Part shown: piece by piece, positions 1 to 8,696 of the stretch
How positions within the stretch are numbered: the first letter of the stretch is position 1
Layout of the letters: every line of letters starts with the position of its first letter
DNA from: Mucilaginibacter mallensis
GTDB taxonomy: Bacteria; Bacteroidota; Bacteroidia; Sphingobacteriales; Sphingobacteriaceae
Assembly: GCF_900105165.1 (NCBI RefSeq)
Contig: NZ_LT629740.1
Span: 3,534,001 to 3,598,000, forward strand
DNA length: 64,000 bases
Direction: 5' to 3'
Made by a program: the position numbers and the translations under genes
Notes under the pieces: model-generated
Databases searched by the model: none
The model's input: the letters and a program-made list of their open reading frames with translations, nothing else
Told to the model about the DNA's origin: nothing

Positions 1-894
1 ATTGAATTAGCCCATGCAACCATCACCTGCTCCAATACGCACATAAAGAAACATAACAACAGCTTCGAGAGTGGTGCTTATTTAATGCAGGAATTAAATA
101 AACCGGGCTTAAAATGTGTGTTTATCATCTCCGATGGCACTTTTATTAATGGCAGCGAGCTGGTAGCCGGGTTCAATGCCAATAACCCAGGCCATGTGCC
201 CGTTACCGGCGGCATGGCCGGCGATGCCGATAGGTTCAGCAGCACCTTTACCAGTATAAATGCGGTACCATCACAGGGCAATGTAATAGCTATTGGTTTT
301 TACGGCGATGGCCTTTCTGTTTACCATGGTTCATGCGGTGGCTGGGATGAATTTGGCCCCGAGCGCACCATCACCAAAGCTGATAAAAATGTATTGTTTG
401 AGATTGATGGCAGCAACGCGCTCGATCTGTATAAACAATATTTAGGCGATTACGTAAAAGAACTGCCAGGCTCAGCTTTGTTGTTCCCGCTTTCGCTAAA
501 ACTCAGCGGGGCCGATAATACCCTGGTAAGAACTATTTTAAGCATTGACGAAGATAAAAAAATCATGACTTTTGCCGGAGATCTACCTGTAGGAAGCAAG
601 GTTAGGCTAATGAAAGCCAATTTCGAAAAACTCATAAATGCCTCATCAAGCGCTGCCGAAGATGCCACTGGCGCTCATAAAGTGGAATTGGCGGTATTGG
701 TGAGTTGTGTTGGCCGCAAGTTGGTTTTGAACGACAGGACTGATGAAGAACTGATGGCTGCAAAGGAAATTTTTGGTGATAAAACAGCCATTACCGGCTT
801 TTACTCCTATGGCGAATTATCGCCCTTTAATAAAGGCACGCAATGCGAGCTGCACAACCAAACCATGACCATTACCACTTTTACAGAAAATTGA
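1..894 (+). CDS. FIST-domain sensory protein, 5' end outside the window
   Basis: Frame 1 is open from base 1 with no stop, so the true start lies upstream and 297 C-terminal residues are visible. The family (FIST_N then FIST_C) is a ligand-binding sensory module thought to bind small molecules and to feed histidine kinases or cyclic-di-GMP enzymes. Visible hallmarks are the FIST_N segment with GLKCVFIISDG and GGMAGDADRF, and a FIST_C end with LVSCVGRKLVLNDR and GFYSYGELSPF. The stop is 4 bases before the ATG of the hybrid kinase, so the two are almost certainly co-transcribed and the FIST protein probably acts as its separate cytoplasmic input subunit. Family call is firm; the ligand is unknown. 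Confidence 0.9.
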   Translation: MELAHATITCSNTHIKKHNNSFESGAYLMQELNKPGLKCVFIISDGTFINGSELVAGFNANNPGHVPVTGGMAGDADRFSSTFTSINAVPSQGNVIAIGFYGDGLSVYHGSCGGWDEFGPERTITKADKNVLFEIDGSNALDLYKQYLGDYVKELPGSALLFPLSLKLSGADNTLVRTILSIDEDKKIMTFAGDLPVGSKVRLMKANFEKLINASSSAAEDATGAHKVELAVLVSCVGRKLVLNDRTDEELMAAKEIFGDKTAITGFYSYGELSPFNKGTQCELHNQTMTITTFTEN

Positions 895-898
895 GCTA

Positions 899-2431
899 AT
901 GCAGACCATGGATTATCATCATCTTTTAAACAAACAAGTTAAAAAGCTGCTTCCTGAAAGTTATCTGGAAGATGATACCATTGTTCAGTTTTTAAATGCT
1001 ATAAACAACTCATTTAATAATTTTGATAAGGCTAAAAACCTGGCCGACCATGCTTTTAACATTAGCGAACAAGAATATCAGCAGGTAACCGCCAATCTGC
1101 GCGAGCAGAATAAAATAAAACAACGTTCCATTTCGCAGATAAAAGAAGCCATAAAATCGCTTGATCCTAAGGCAGAATTTAAGATGGATGATTCGGACGA
1201 TGACCTTATACATATCATCAGTTTCCTTAAACAACGTATTGAAGAAGCCAAATTGCTTGAGCTGGAACTCATTAATGCCAAAGATGTAGCTGAGAAGGCC
1301 GCTTTGGCAAAAACACAGTTCCTTTCTGTAATGAGCCATGAGATCCGTACGCCCATGAATGCGGTAATTGGTTTCACACACCTGCTCATTCATCAGGACC
1401 CAAAGCCCGAACAGGTGGAGTTTCTTAATTTCCTTAAATTCTCTGCCGAAAACCTACTGGTGCTGATCAATGATATACTTGATTTTAATAAGATAGAGGC
1501 CGGCAAAATAGAGTTTGAAAGCGTAGATTTTAGTATAAAGGACCTGATCTCGAACACCCGCCTTTCGTTACTGCAAAAAGCAAATGAAAAGGATATCAAA
1601 ATTAAGCTAATGCTTGATCAGGACCTGCCAAATGCATTAATAGGCGACCCTGTGCGCCTGGGCCAGATATTGACCAACTTAATAAGCAACGCGGTAAAGT
1701 TTACCAACAGCGGTAAAGTAACCATTACTGCGTCATTAGCCCAGCACGATAATGAACACTCCACCATTGATTTTGAGGTAGCTGATACCGGCATAGGCAT
1801 AATGCCCGATAAACTGGATTATATATTTGATAGCTTTAGCCAGGCCAGCTCTGATACCACCCGCAAATTTGGCGGCAGTGGCCTAGGTTTAACCATAACT
1901 AAACGGCTATTACAATTACAAGGCAGCGATATTTATGTAAAAAGCGAATATGGCAAAGGCTCGGAATTTACATTTTCACTCACCTTTAAAAACAGCAGTA
2001 AGCATATCAACAACATCTTAAACAGCGATGAATTTTACTCGTTGAAAAGCTTAAAAGGCACTAAGCTGTTGATTGCCGAGGATAACCTGATAAACGTTAT
2101 ACTGGCCAAAGAATTTATGAAGCAGTGGGATGTGGACTGTGATGTGGCCGAGAATGGTGAAATAGCCCTAATGCTGGTAAAGACCAATAATTACGATATG
2201 GTTTTGATGGACCTGCAAATGCCCGAGATGGATGGCTATCAAACAACAATAGCTATAAGGGAACTGGAAGGAGAGAAATACAAAAAGCTGCCGATATTAG
2301 CGCTCACGGCGTCGGCTATGCTGGATATACAGGATCAGGCTTTTACCGTAGGCATGAATGATTATATCAGCAAGCCATTTAACCCCAATGAGTTACATCG
2401 TAAAATAGTGGAGTACAGTAACAAGAATTAG
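899..2431 (+). CDS. Hybrid sensor histidine kinase (HisKA-HATPase-REC)
   Basis: A 510-residue cytoplasmic hybrid kinase without membrane segments. The N-terminal ~125 residues form a charged helical region, followed by HisKA with MSHEIRTPMNAVIGF (phospho-accepting His147), HATPase_c with the N box NLISNAVKFT, G1 box DTGIGI and G2 box GGSGLGL, and a C-terminal receiver with VLMDLQMPEMDG (phospho-acceptor Asp438). The start could also be the ATG three codons later; both lie just after the FIST stop. There is no sensor domain of its own, which fits use of the upstream FIST protein as sensor. No Hpt domain or output regulator is adjacent, so the phosphorelay target is elsewhere. Confidence 0.92.
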   Translation: MQTMDYHHLLNKQVKKLLPESYLEDDTIVQFLNAINNSFNNFDKAKNLADHAFNISEQEYQQVTANLREQNKIKQRSISQIKEAIKSLDPKAEFKMDDSDDDLIHIISFLKQRIEEAKLLELELINAKDVAEKAALAKTQFLSVMSHEIRTPMNAVIGFTHLLIHQDPKPEQVEFLNFLKFSAENLLVLINDILDFNKIEAGKIEFESVDFSIKDLISNTRLSLLQKANEKDIKIKLMLDQDLPNALIGDPVRLGQILTNLISNAVKFTNSGKVTITASLAQHDNEHSTIDFEVADTGIGIMPDKLDYIFDSFSQASSDTTRKFGGSGLGLTITKRLLQLQGSDIYVKSEYGKGSEFTFSLTFKNSSKHINNILNSDEFYSLKSLKGTKLLIAEDNLINVILAKEFMKQWDVDCDVAENGEIALMLVKTNNYDMVLMDLQMPEMDGYQTTIAIRELEGEKYKKLPILALTASAMLDIQDQAFTVGMNDYISKPFNPNELHRKIVEYSNKN

Positions 2432-2460
2432 TTTTTTAACAGATCCTGCTTATTTTTTAC

Positions 2461-2490
2461 TTGCATTCTTTTTATTTAAGGTTATATTTG
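2461..2490 (+). promoter_or_regulatory. Promoter of the histidine operon
   Basis: TTG at 2461-2463 and TATATTTG at 2483-2490 are separated by 19 bases. This matches the Bacteroidota primary sigma consensus TTG-N17-23-TAnnTTTG exactly. Transcription would start near 2497, about 28 bases before the leader-peptide ATG. Confidence 0.8.
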
Positions 2491-2521
2491 CAGCAGCTTG
2501 TCTATCGTTTTACTATAACAA

Positions 2522-2651
2522 AAAATGGGACGTTTTAACTTACATCATCTACATCTGCATCATCGCCACCATATGGCGACCAGATAATGTATTGTTTCTT
2601 CGTGAAACTCGAACCCCCATTTTATAGTTTAATACCCTCATACCACAAATT
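2522..2651 (+). promoter_or_regulatory. Probable his attenuator region
   Basis: The transcribed leader between the leader-peptide start and hisG holds alternative pairings. A 5-bp hairpin CGCCA/TGGCG (2564-2568 with 2574-2578) overlaps the last His codons. A second hairpin GTTTC/GAAAC is at 2594-2598 with 2604-2608. AAAATGGG (2522-2529, containing the leader ATG) is perfectly complementary to CCCATTTT (2616-2623) just before hisG. I do not see a classic GC-rich terminator with a long T run, so control could be by translation or by a weak terminator. The pairings are seen; the mechanism is inferred. Confidence 0.5.
2525..2587 (+). CDS. hisL: Histidine-rich leader peptide of the his operon
   Basis: A 20-codon frame from ATG 2525 to TAA 2585-2587, placed between the promoter and hisG. 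Seven of the ten residues 7 to 16 are histidine (His7, 8, 10, 12, 13, 15, 16), in the stretch HHLHLHHRHH. Such an excess is diagnostic of leader peptides whose translation senses charged histidyl-tRNA. It is a functional equivalent of enterobacterial hisL; sequence homology is not implied. No Shine-Dalgarno sequence is visible, as usual for the phylum. The frame is too short for standard gene callers. Confidence 0.85.
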   Translation: MGRFNLHHLHLHHRHHMATR

Positions 2652-3503
2652 TTGAAAACACTAAAAATAGCGATCCAAAAATCGGGTCGGCTCAACGAAA
2701 AATCCGTTGAACTACTAAAAAACTGCGGCCTTAACTTTGAAAATTATAAGAGCTCGCTTATCTCTCCTGTCTCCAATTTCCCCTTAGAAATTCTTTTTCT
2801 TCGCGATGATGATATCCCTGAATACGTTCAGGATGGCATTGCCGATCTGGGCATAGTTGGCGAAAACGTGATTGAGGAAACCGAAGTTGAGGTAAACTAC
2901 CTGCAACGGCTTGGATTTGGTAAATGCTCATTAAAAATAGCAGTGCCAAACAATAATACCATAAACGAATTGAGCCAGCTTAACGGCAGGTCAATTGCTA
3001 CTACCTACCCGGTTATTCTGGGCAAATTTTTGAAAGCACAAGGTATACAGTCAGATATCCGCACCATATCCGGTTCTGTTGAGATCTCTCCTGGCTTAGG
3101 TTTGGCTGATGCGATTTGCGACCTGGTGTCAACCGGTGGCACCTTAAAAAGCAACGGACTTATTCCTTTTGCCGATGTAATGTCGAGCGAAGCGATCCTG
3201 ATCTGCAACAACAAAAACGGCGACTCCGAACTGATAAAAGAGCTGGTACAACGCATACAATCTGTATTACGTGCCAAGGAAACCAAGTATGTTGTATTGA
3301 ATGTGCCTAAAGATAACCTGCCAGCTATCATCGCTTTACTGCCCGGCGTTAAAAGCCCGTCGGTAGTGCCATTGGCCGAGAGTGATTGGGTTGCGGTACA
3401 TACCGTAATCCCTGAACGTGATTTTTGGGATAGGATAAGTCAGCTAAAACAAGCGGGCGCGCAAGGCATTGTAGTAATGCCGATTGAGAAGATAATATTA
3501 TAA
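2652..3503 (+). CDS. hisG: ATP phosphoribosyltransferase HisG, long form
   Basis: First enzyme of histidine synthesis: ATP + PRPP to phosphoribosyl-ATP, the feedback-controlled step. The 283 residues fit the long, hexameric HisG_L class with two catalytic lobes and a C-terminal ACT-like regulatory domain from about residue 210. Visible motifs include IAIQKSGRL at the start, DLGIVGENVIEE, and the PRPP-loop region AICDLVSTGGTLKSNGL. The only start is TTG at 2652: the frame is closed by a TAG at 2625-2627 and holds no ATG or GTG before the conserved region. A repeat element begins directly after the stop and runs to hisD. First structural gene of the operon behind the His leader. Confidence 0.95.
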   Translation: MKTLKIAIQKSGRLNEKSVELLKNCGLNFENYKSSLISPVSNFPLEILFLRDDDIPEYVQDGIADLGIVGENVIEETEVEVNYLQRLGFGKCSLKIAVPNNNTINELSQLNGRSIATTYPVILGKFLKAQGIQSDIRTISGSVEISPGLGLADAICDLVSTGGTLKSNGLIPFADVMSSEAILICNNKNGDSELIKELVQRIQSVLRAKETKYVVLNVPKDNLPAIIALLPGVKSPSVVPLAESDWVAVHTVIPERDFWDRISQLKQAGAQGIVVMPIEKIIL

Positions 3504-3595
3504 GCCCCCCGCCCCCCTAAAGGGGGAGGAATAGGCAACAATATATAATTAATAATCACCACCAGGACGTAACTCCCCTTTAGGGGGTTTGGGGG
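3504..3595. repeat. Paired C-rich palindromic element, copy A (hisG-hisD)
   Basis: The left arm (3504-3529) contains CCCCCTAAAGGGGG and the right arm (3573-3595) contains its partner CCCCTTTAGGGGG. They enclose 43 AT-rich bases. The arms form a hairpin each and pair with each other. The element begins at the base after the hisG stop and ends 6 bases before the hisD ATG, so it is transcribed with the operon. The same layout recurs at 7204-7320 and 54516-54660. Confidence 0.85.
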
Positions 3596-3601
3596 ATAAA
3601 A

Positions 3602-4891
3602 ATGAAAACATACAAGTATTCAGACTTAAGCAAAGCAAACATCAGCAAACTGGTTCAGCGTAATGTTGACCCGGCGCATGAGGTGCGCGATGCAGTTGAG
3701 GAAATTCTCGCCAAAGTAAAACTACATGGCGACAAGGCACTCTATGATTATGCGCTTAAGTTTGAAAAAGTAGTATTGGATAAGCTCTACCTTACTAAAA
3801 GTGAGCTTTCAGAAATTGCTGAAGGTGTATCAGTTGAACAAAAAACTGCATTAGATACCGCTTATAACAACATCTACAAGTTTCACCAAACACAGCTAAA
3901 AACCGAGGACAAGGTAGAAACCATGCCTGGTGTAACCTGCTGGCGCGAGGTAAGGGCTATTGAAAAAGTAGGCTTATACATCCCCGGCGGTACAGCGGTT
4001 TTACCAAGCACCTTTTTAATGCTGGGTATACCTGCCCGTATTGCAGGCTGCAGTGAAATAGTGGTTTGCACGCCACCGCAAAAGAATGGCAAGGTGAATC
4101 CGTTTATCGCCTACGTGGCCTTATTGTTGGATATTGATACCGTTTACCTTACAGGCGGTGCGCAGGCAATAGCGGCAATGGCATATGGCACAAAAACCAT
4201 TACTAAAACCGATAAGATCTTTGGCCCAGGCAACCAATTTGTAACCAAGGCTAAAACCATTGTACAATCAACTACTACAACAGCCATTGATATGCCTGCG
4301 GGCCCGTCAGAAGTACTGGTTATTGCCGATGAAACAGCTAACCCGGTTTACATAGCTGCCGATCTGCTTGCACAGGCAGAGCATGGTGTTGATAGTCAGT
4401 CTATATTAGTTACTACATCAGCACAAATTGCAGAGCAAACCATTGCAGAATTAAAGAAGCAATTACCGGTATTACCACGAGCAGAAATTGCAGGAAAAGC
4501 AATAGACAACTCTTACATCGTGATAACAAATACGTTGGATGAGGCTATGCAGTTCAGTAATGAATATGCACCCGAGCATTTGATATTAGCTACCGAAAAC
4601 TGGAAAAACATAACCGATAAAATAGTTAACGCAGGTTCGGTATTCCTGGGTAATTTGACCCCGGAGAGTGCCGGTGATTATGCATCAGGCACAAACCATA
4701 CCCTGCCTACCAGTTCATTTGCAAAGGCCTATTCAGGTGTTTCGGTTGATTCGTTTGTTAAGAAGATCACTTTCCAGCATCTATCGCGGGAAGGCGTTAA
4801 AAATATAGGCCGCACCGTTGAAGTTTTAGCGGAGCTGGAAGGCTTACAGGCACATAAAAACGCGGTAAGTGTGAGATTAGAAAAGCAATAA
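3602..4891 (+). CDS. hisD: Histidinol dehydrogenase
   Basis: Catalyses the last two oxidations, L-histidinol to L-histidine, with NAD and zinc. At 429 residues it has the family's normal length. Recognisable motifs are VGLYIPGGTAVLPST, IFGPGNQFVTKAK, the signature DMPAGPSEVLVIAD, EHGVDSQS, EYAPEHLIL and YASGTNHTLPT. The start ATG 3602 lies directly after repeat copy A, so the mRNA hairpin would sit over its ribosome-binding area. Second gene of the his operon; a different palindromic element separates it from hisC. Confidence 0.97.
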   Translation: MKTYKYSDLSKANISKLVQRNVDPAHEVRDAVEEILAKVKLHGDKALYDYALKFEKVVLDKLYLTKSELSEIAEGVSVEQKTALDTAYNNIYKFHQTQLKTEDKVETMPGVTCWREVRAIEKVGLYIPGGTAVLPSTFLMLGIPARIAGCSEIVVCTPPQKNGKVNPFIAYVALLLDIDTVYLTGGAQAIAAMAYGTKTITKTDKIFGPGNQFVTKAKTIVQSTTTTAIDMPAGPSEVLVIADETANPVYIAADLLAQAEHGVDSQSILVTTSAQIAEQTIAELKKQLPVLPRAEIAGKAIDNSYIVITNTLDEAMQFSNEYAPEHLILATENWKNITDKIVNAGSVFLGNLTPESAGDYASGTNHTLPTSSFAKAYSGVSVDSFVKKITFQHLSREGVKNIGRTVEVLAELEGLQAHKNAVSVRLEKQ

Positions 4892-4898
4892 TTAACAT

Positions 4899-4991
4899 GT
4901 CATTGCGAGGAGGAACGACGAAGCAAACTCGTCTCGTTCAATATCCAGGCGACGAGATTGCCACCCCCGCTAGTTAGCGGATCGCAATGAC
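4899..4991. repeat. Intergenic palindromic element between hisD and hisC
   Basis: Outer arms GTCATTGCGA (4899-4908) and TCGCAATGAC (4982-4991) enclose further nested pairs: CTCGTC/GACGAG at 4929-4934 and 4951-4956, and CCGCTA/TAGCGG at 4967-4972 and 4975-4980. The outer arms share the word CATTGCGAGG with the elements at 8697 and 35213, but the inner sequence differs. It lies inside the transcribed operon. Confidence 0.75.
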
Positions 4992-5011
4992 GAGCAGAAG
5001 ATAATAATACC

Positions 5012-6058
5012 ATGTTCAGCATAAATAAAATATTAAGAGAAAACATAAAAAAACTCGTACCCTACTCATCCGCACGTGATGAGTTTAAAGGTGAGGCGAG
5101 TGTTTTTTTAGATGCCAATGAAAACGCATTTGGTTCACCACTGGAGCAGCAATACAACCGCTATCCCGATCCACTGCAATACAAAGTAAAAAAGCGCCTA
5201 AGCGATATAAAAGGCGTACCACCACGCAACATATTTTTAGGCAACGGCAGCGATGAAGCAATAGATGTGCTGTTCCGCAGCTTTTGCAACCCGGGTGTGG
5301 ACAATGTGATACTGGTACCGCCTACTTACGGCATGTACGAGGTATCGGCCAATATCAATGATATAAAGATCAACAAAGTGCCGCTTACCGAAGAGTATCA
5401 ACTTAACCTGGAAGGTATTGCCGAAGCAATTAATGATCATACCAAAATGATCTTCATCTGCTCACCAAATAACCCAACGGGTAACTCCATTAACCGCGAT
5501 GATATTGAAACCTTACTGGCTAATTTCAGCGGATTGGTAGTTATTGATGAGGCTTATATCAATTTTAGTCGCCAGAAAACATTTATACAGGAGCTTACCG
5601 AGTACGCAAATCTTGTAGTATTGCAAACCCTCTCAAAAGCATGGGGACTAGCCGGCTTACGTGTAGGTATGGCCTTCGCCAGCGAGGAGATCATCGAGGT
5701 GATGAACAAGGTTAAACCACCTTACAACATCAACGAGGCATCTCAGGAACTGGCTTTAAAAGCCTTGCAAAATGTTGACCAGGTGAATGGCTGGATAAAA
5801 GAGATCCTGCTACAACGCGATAGATTGGTACTAACACTCAAAGATTTTGATTTTGTGCTGGATATCTATCCGTCTGACGCTAACTTTATTCTGGTTAAAA
5901 CAACCGATCCTAAAGGAATTTATAACTTTTTAGTAGACAAAGGCATTATTGTGCGCGATCGCTCAAAAGTAGACCTTTGTGAGGGTTGTTTACGTATAAC
6001 CGTTGGTACGCCTGCGGAAAATGATATTTTACTGCAAACATTACAGAATTACAAATGA
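5012..6058 (+). CDS. hisC: Histidinol-phosphate aminotransferase
   Basis: A PLP enzyme of the class I/II aminotransferase fold converting imidazole-acetol phosphate and glutamate to histidinol phosphate. Length 348 is typical. The PLP lysine is Lys209 in [12 protein letters not shown]. Other motifs are NENAFGSPL near the start, [20 protein letters not shown] and VIDEAYINF, with the phosphate-binding arginine near the C-terminal CLRITVGT. Its TGA overlaps the hisB ATG by 4 bases (ATGA at 6055-6058), indicating translational coupling. Confidence 0.96.
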   Translation: MFSINKILRENIKKLVPYSSARDEFKGEASVFLDANENAFGSPLEQQYNRYPDPLQYKVKKRLSDIKGVPPRNIFLGNGSDEAIDVLFRSFCNPGVDNVILVPPTYGMYEVSANINDIKINKVPLTEEYQLNLEGIAEAINDHTKMIFICSPNNPTGNSINRDDIETLLANFSGLVVIDEAYINFSRQKTFIQELTEYANLVVLQTLSKAWGLAGLRVGMAFASEEIIEVMNKVKPPYNINEASQELALKALQNVDQVNGWIKEILLQRDRLVLTLKDFDFVLDIYPSDANFILVKTTDPKGIYNFLVDKGIIVRDRSKVDLCEGCLRITVGTPAENDILLQTLQNYK

Positions 6059-7203
6059 GTTACCCCAAAAGAATACTTTTCGTTGACCGCGACGGAACGA
6101 TCATAAAAGAGACTACAGATGAGCAGATAGACTCATTTGCCAAACTGGAGTTTTACCCCGGCGCGCTGCAATACCTGCCTAAAATAGCTAAGGAGCTTGA
6201 TTTTGAACTGGTGATGGTAAGCAACCAGGATGGTTTAGGCACAGCCTCCTTTCCTGAAGACACCTTTTGGCCGGTACAAAACTTCATCCTTAAAACATTG
6301 GAGAATGAAGGCGTTGTATTTTCGAATATCTGTATTGACCGTACTTTTCCTGCTGATAACGCCCCTACCCGCAAACCGGGTACAGGCCTGTTAACCCAGT
6401 ATTTTGATACAGAAAAATACGATCTGCACAACTCCTTCACCATAGGCGACCGCAAGAATGATGTGCTATTAGGCTACAATCTCGGCGCAAAAGCCATCTG
6501 GCTGAATGAAAATCCAGGTCTGGGCGGCAAAGAGTTTACAGAAGAGGAAAACGCCAAGATACATAGCACTGTAGCGCTTGAAACTACCGACTGGGAAAAG
6601 ATCTATGAGTTCCTGAAACTGGGCGAGCGCGTTGCCGAAAATCATCGTGCCACCAAAGAAACAGATATCCAAATAAAAATAAACCTCGACGGAAAAGGTG
6701 AGGCTAAAGTAAGCACTGGTCTGCATTTTTTTGATCACATGCTGGATCAGATTGCAAGACATGGTAACATCGACCTGGAAATTATTGCACAGGGTGATCT
6801 TCATATTGATGAGCACCATACCATTGAGGATACCGGCATTGCATTAGGTGAAGTTTTCGCCACAGCATTAGGTAACAAAAGAGGCATTGAGCGTTATGGT
6901 TTTTGCCTGCCGATGGATGATTGCTTAGCACAGGTTGCCATTGATTTCGGCGGCCGTAACTGGATAGTTTGGGATGCCGAGTTTAACAGGGAAAAAATAG
7001 GCGAAATGCCTACAGAGATGTTCTATCATTTCTTCAAATCGTTTTCGGATGCCGCGAAATGCAACCTGAACATAAAGGCTGAAGGACAGAACGAACATCA
7101 TAAAATTGAGGCTATATTTAAAGCCTTTGCCAAAGCCATAAAAATGGCCGTAAGGCGCGATGTAAATAATATGGTTTTACCGAGTACTAAGGGAGTATTG
7201 TAA
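6055..7203 (+). CDS. hisB: Bifunctional histidinol-phosphatase / imidazoleglycerol-phosphate dehydratase
   Basis: A two-domain fusion of 382 residues. Residues ~1-165 are a HAD phosphatase with FVDRDGT (Asp11 and Asp13), VSNQDGLGT and [13 protein letters not shown]. Residues ~190-382 are imidazoleglycerol-phosphate dehydratase with [28 protein letters not shown] and the C-terminal LPSTKGVL. In E. coli HisB the phosphatase has a zinc loop with ligands Cys93, His95, Cys101 and Cys103. Here the matching stretch [18 protein letters not shown] keeps one cysteine only, so zinc binding is probably absent. Overlaps hisC; repeat copy B starts right after its stop. Confidence 0.96.
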   Translation: MSYPKRILFVDRDGTIIKETTDEQIDSFAKLEFYPGALQYLPKIAKELDFELVMVSNQDGLGTASFPEDTFWPVQNFILKTLENEGVVFSNICIDRTFPADNAPTRKPGTGLLTQYFDTEKYDLHNSFTIGDRKNDVLLGYNLGAKAIWLNENPGLGGKEFTEEENAKIHSTVALETTDWEKIYEFLKLGERVAENHRATKETDIQIKINLDGKGEAKVSTGLHFFDHMLDQIARHGNIDLEIIAQGDLHIDEHHTIEDTGIALGEVFATALGNKRGIERYGFCLPMDDCLAQVAIDFGGRNWIVWDAEFNREKIGEMPTEMFYHFFKSFSDAAKCNLNIKAEGQNEHHKIEAIFKAFAKAIKMAVRRDVNNMVLPSTKGVL

Positions 7204-7320
7204 GCCCCCTAACCCCCTAAAGGGGAATTTTTAATTAATATGTCAGATTCTATAGTAGATAATGTAACCGCTAATCCTCAACCTGAGGACAAATCCTCCC
7301 CCTTTAGGGGGTCGGGGGGC
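7204..7320. repeat. Paired C-rich palindromic element, copy B (hisB-hisH)
   Basis: The left arm (7204-7227) lies directly after the hisB stop; the right arm (7294-7320, TCCTCCCCCTTTAGGGGG onward) lies inside the hisH reading frame. They enclose 64 bases that include the hisH start codon. Arms match copies A and C. The right arm is translated as residues 19-27 of HisH. Confidence 0.85.
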
Positions 7321-7908
7321 ATCGGCATCATTCGATACGGCGCCGGAAACATCTTCTCACTTACTGCTGCTTTGGAGCGGTTGGGGATTCCCTATGGTAT
7401 GATCTTTAAGGAAGAGGATTTTGACCAGTACGATCGTTACATTATTCCGGGTGTTGGGCATGCAGGTGCAGCAATGAACAAGCTGGAACAAACCGGGCTC
7501 ATCCCTAAAATAAAATCGCTTACCAAACCTGTTTTGGGCATTTGCGTAGGTATGCAATTGCTTACAGCCCACTCCGAGGAAGGTGATTCAAATCTGCTGA
7601 ATATATTCCCCGTTAAAACCCTGCGTTTTAAAGACAGCGCTGATTACAAAGTGCCACATACCGGCTGGAACCAGACTTTCCCCGAAAAAGGAAACCCACT
7701 TTTTGAAAATATTCCCGGCGGATCACATTTTTACTTTGTACATTCATACTTTATTGAGTATGATGAAGCATATACTTTATCATCAACTGATTATAACAAT
7801 AAATTTTCGGCATCAATTTGGCGGGATAATTTCTTCGGGGTACAATTTCACCCCGAAAAATCCGGCAAATACGGTGAAACACTTTTAACTAACTTTTCAA
7901 AAATATAA
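7240..7908 (+). CDS. hisH: Imidazole glycerol phosphate synthase, glutaminase subunit HisH
   Basis: A class I glutamine amidotransferase that feeds ammonia to HisF. The nucleophile is Cys102 in LGICVGMQLL; His204 and Glu206 in GVQFHPEKSG complete the triad. The family normally begins at the equivalent of residue 28 (GIIRYGAGNIFSL). Here 27 extra residues precede it, and residues 19-27 (SSPFRGSGG) are the translation of the right arm of a dispersed repeat. No ATG, GTG or TTG lies between 7243 and the conserved core, so the extension seems truly to be translated. Its activity is expected but should be confirmed. Confidence 0.93.
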   Translation: MSDSIVDNVTANPQPEDKSSPFRGSGGIGIIRYGAGNIFSLTAALERLGIPYGMIFKEEDFDQYDRYIIPGVGHAGAAMNKLEQTGLIPKIKSLTKPVLGICVGMQLLTAHSEEGDSNLLNIFPVKTLRFKDSADYKVPHTGWNQTFPEKGNPLFENIPGGSHFYFVHSYFIEYDEAYTLSSTDYNNKFSASIWRDNFFGVQFHPEKSGKYGETLLTNFSKI

Positions 7909-7912
7909 GACC

Positions 7913-8662
7913 ATGTATATTATTCCTGCTATTGATATTTTAAATAAAAAAGTGGTGAGGCTGCGCGAGGGTGATTATCAGCAGGTAACTGAATATGACG
8001 TTACTTTAGAAGAAATGATAGAACGGTACCAGTCGCACGGTACAAATTTCATCCACATCATCGACCTTAACGGTGCTAAAAACGATTTTTCCAACCAGCA
8101 ATACCTGTTTGATGTGATCAAAAAAACAGACATGCAGGTACAATACGGCGGCGGTATCCGCAGTATTGAAAAGGTAAAGGAATTGCTTGATGCAGGCGTG
8201 CAGCGTGTTATTGTAGGCACACAGGCCATCACTAACCCTGACTTTTTAAAGGACCTGAGCAAGGCCTTAGTCGGCAAAGACAAATATGGCGATCGTGTGG
8301 TTATCGCCATTGATGTTTTGGATGAGGTGATCAAATACTCCGGCTGGATGGAAAGCTCGCCCATTAAGCTGATGGATTACGTTGATAAATGCCTGGCTTT
8401 GGGCTTCTTCCGTTTCCTGTGTACCGATATTGGCAAAGATGGCAAACTGGGCGGCGCAGGCATCGACCTGTATGAAAAACTGCTTGATCATTCACCTTTC
8501 ATTAAACTGATAGCTTCGGGCGGTGTAAGTTCCATGCATGATATTGAACAACTGAGTAATCTCAAAGTGGAATCATGCGTGGTTGGCAAAGCCATATACG
8601 AAGGCCATATCACTATTGATGAAATAAAGAACTGGAATTTAGAATCGCTGATGTCGATTTAA
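7913..8662 (+). CDS. hisA: ProFAR isomerase (phosphoribosylformimino-AICAR-P isomerase)
   Basis: A (beta/alpha)8 barrel that opens the ribose ring of ProFAR to give PRFAR for HisHF. Length 249 is normal. The catalytic aspartates fit Asp8 in IPAIDILNKK and the Asp of FLCTDIGKDG; phosphate-binding loops are QYGGGIRS, IASGGVSS and VVGKAIYEG. It starts 4 bases after hisH, so the two are probably coupled. A perfect 28-bp inverted repeat separates it from hisF. Confidence 0.96.
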   Translation: MYIIPAIDILNKKVVRLREGDYQQVTEYDVTLEEMIERYQSHGTNFIHIIDLNGAKNDFSNQQYLFDVIKKTDMQVQYGGGIRSIEKVKELLDAGVQRVIVGTQAITNPDFLKDLSKALVGKDKYGDRVVIAIDVLDEVIKYSGWMESSPIKLMDYVDKCLALGFFRFLCTDIGKDGKLGGAGIDLYEKLLDHSPFIKLIASGGVSSMHDIEQLSNLKVESCVVGKAIYEGHITIDEIKNWNLESLMSI

Positions 8663-8696
8663 TGCTGAGCCGTAGGCTCAAACTCAAAAAATCAAC

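Noticed and set aside
1010..1393. Minus-strand frames inside the hybrid kinase gene
   Set aside because: They are shadows of a clear kinase gene on the plus strand.
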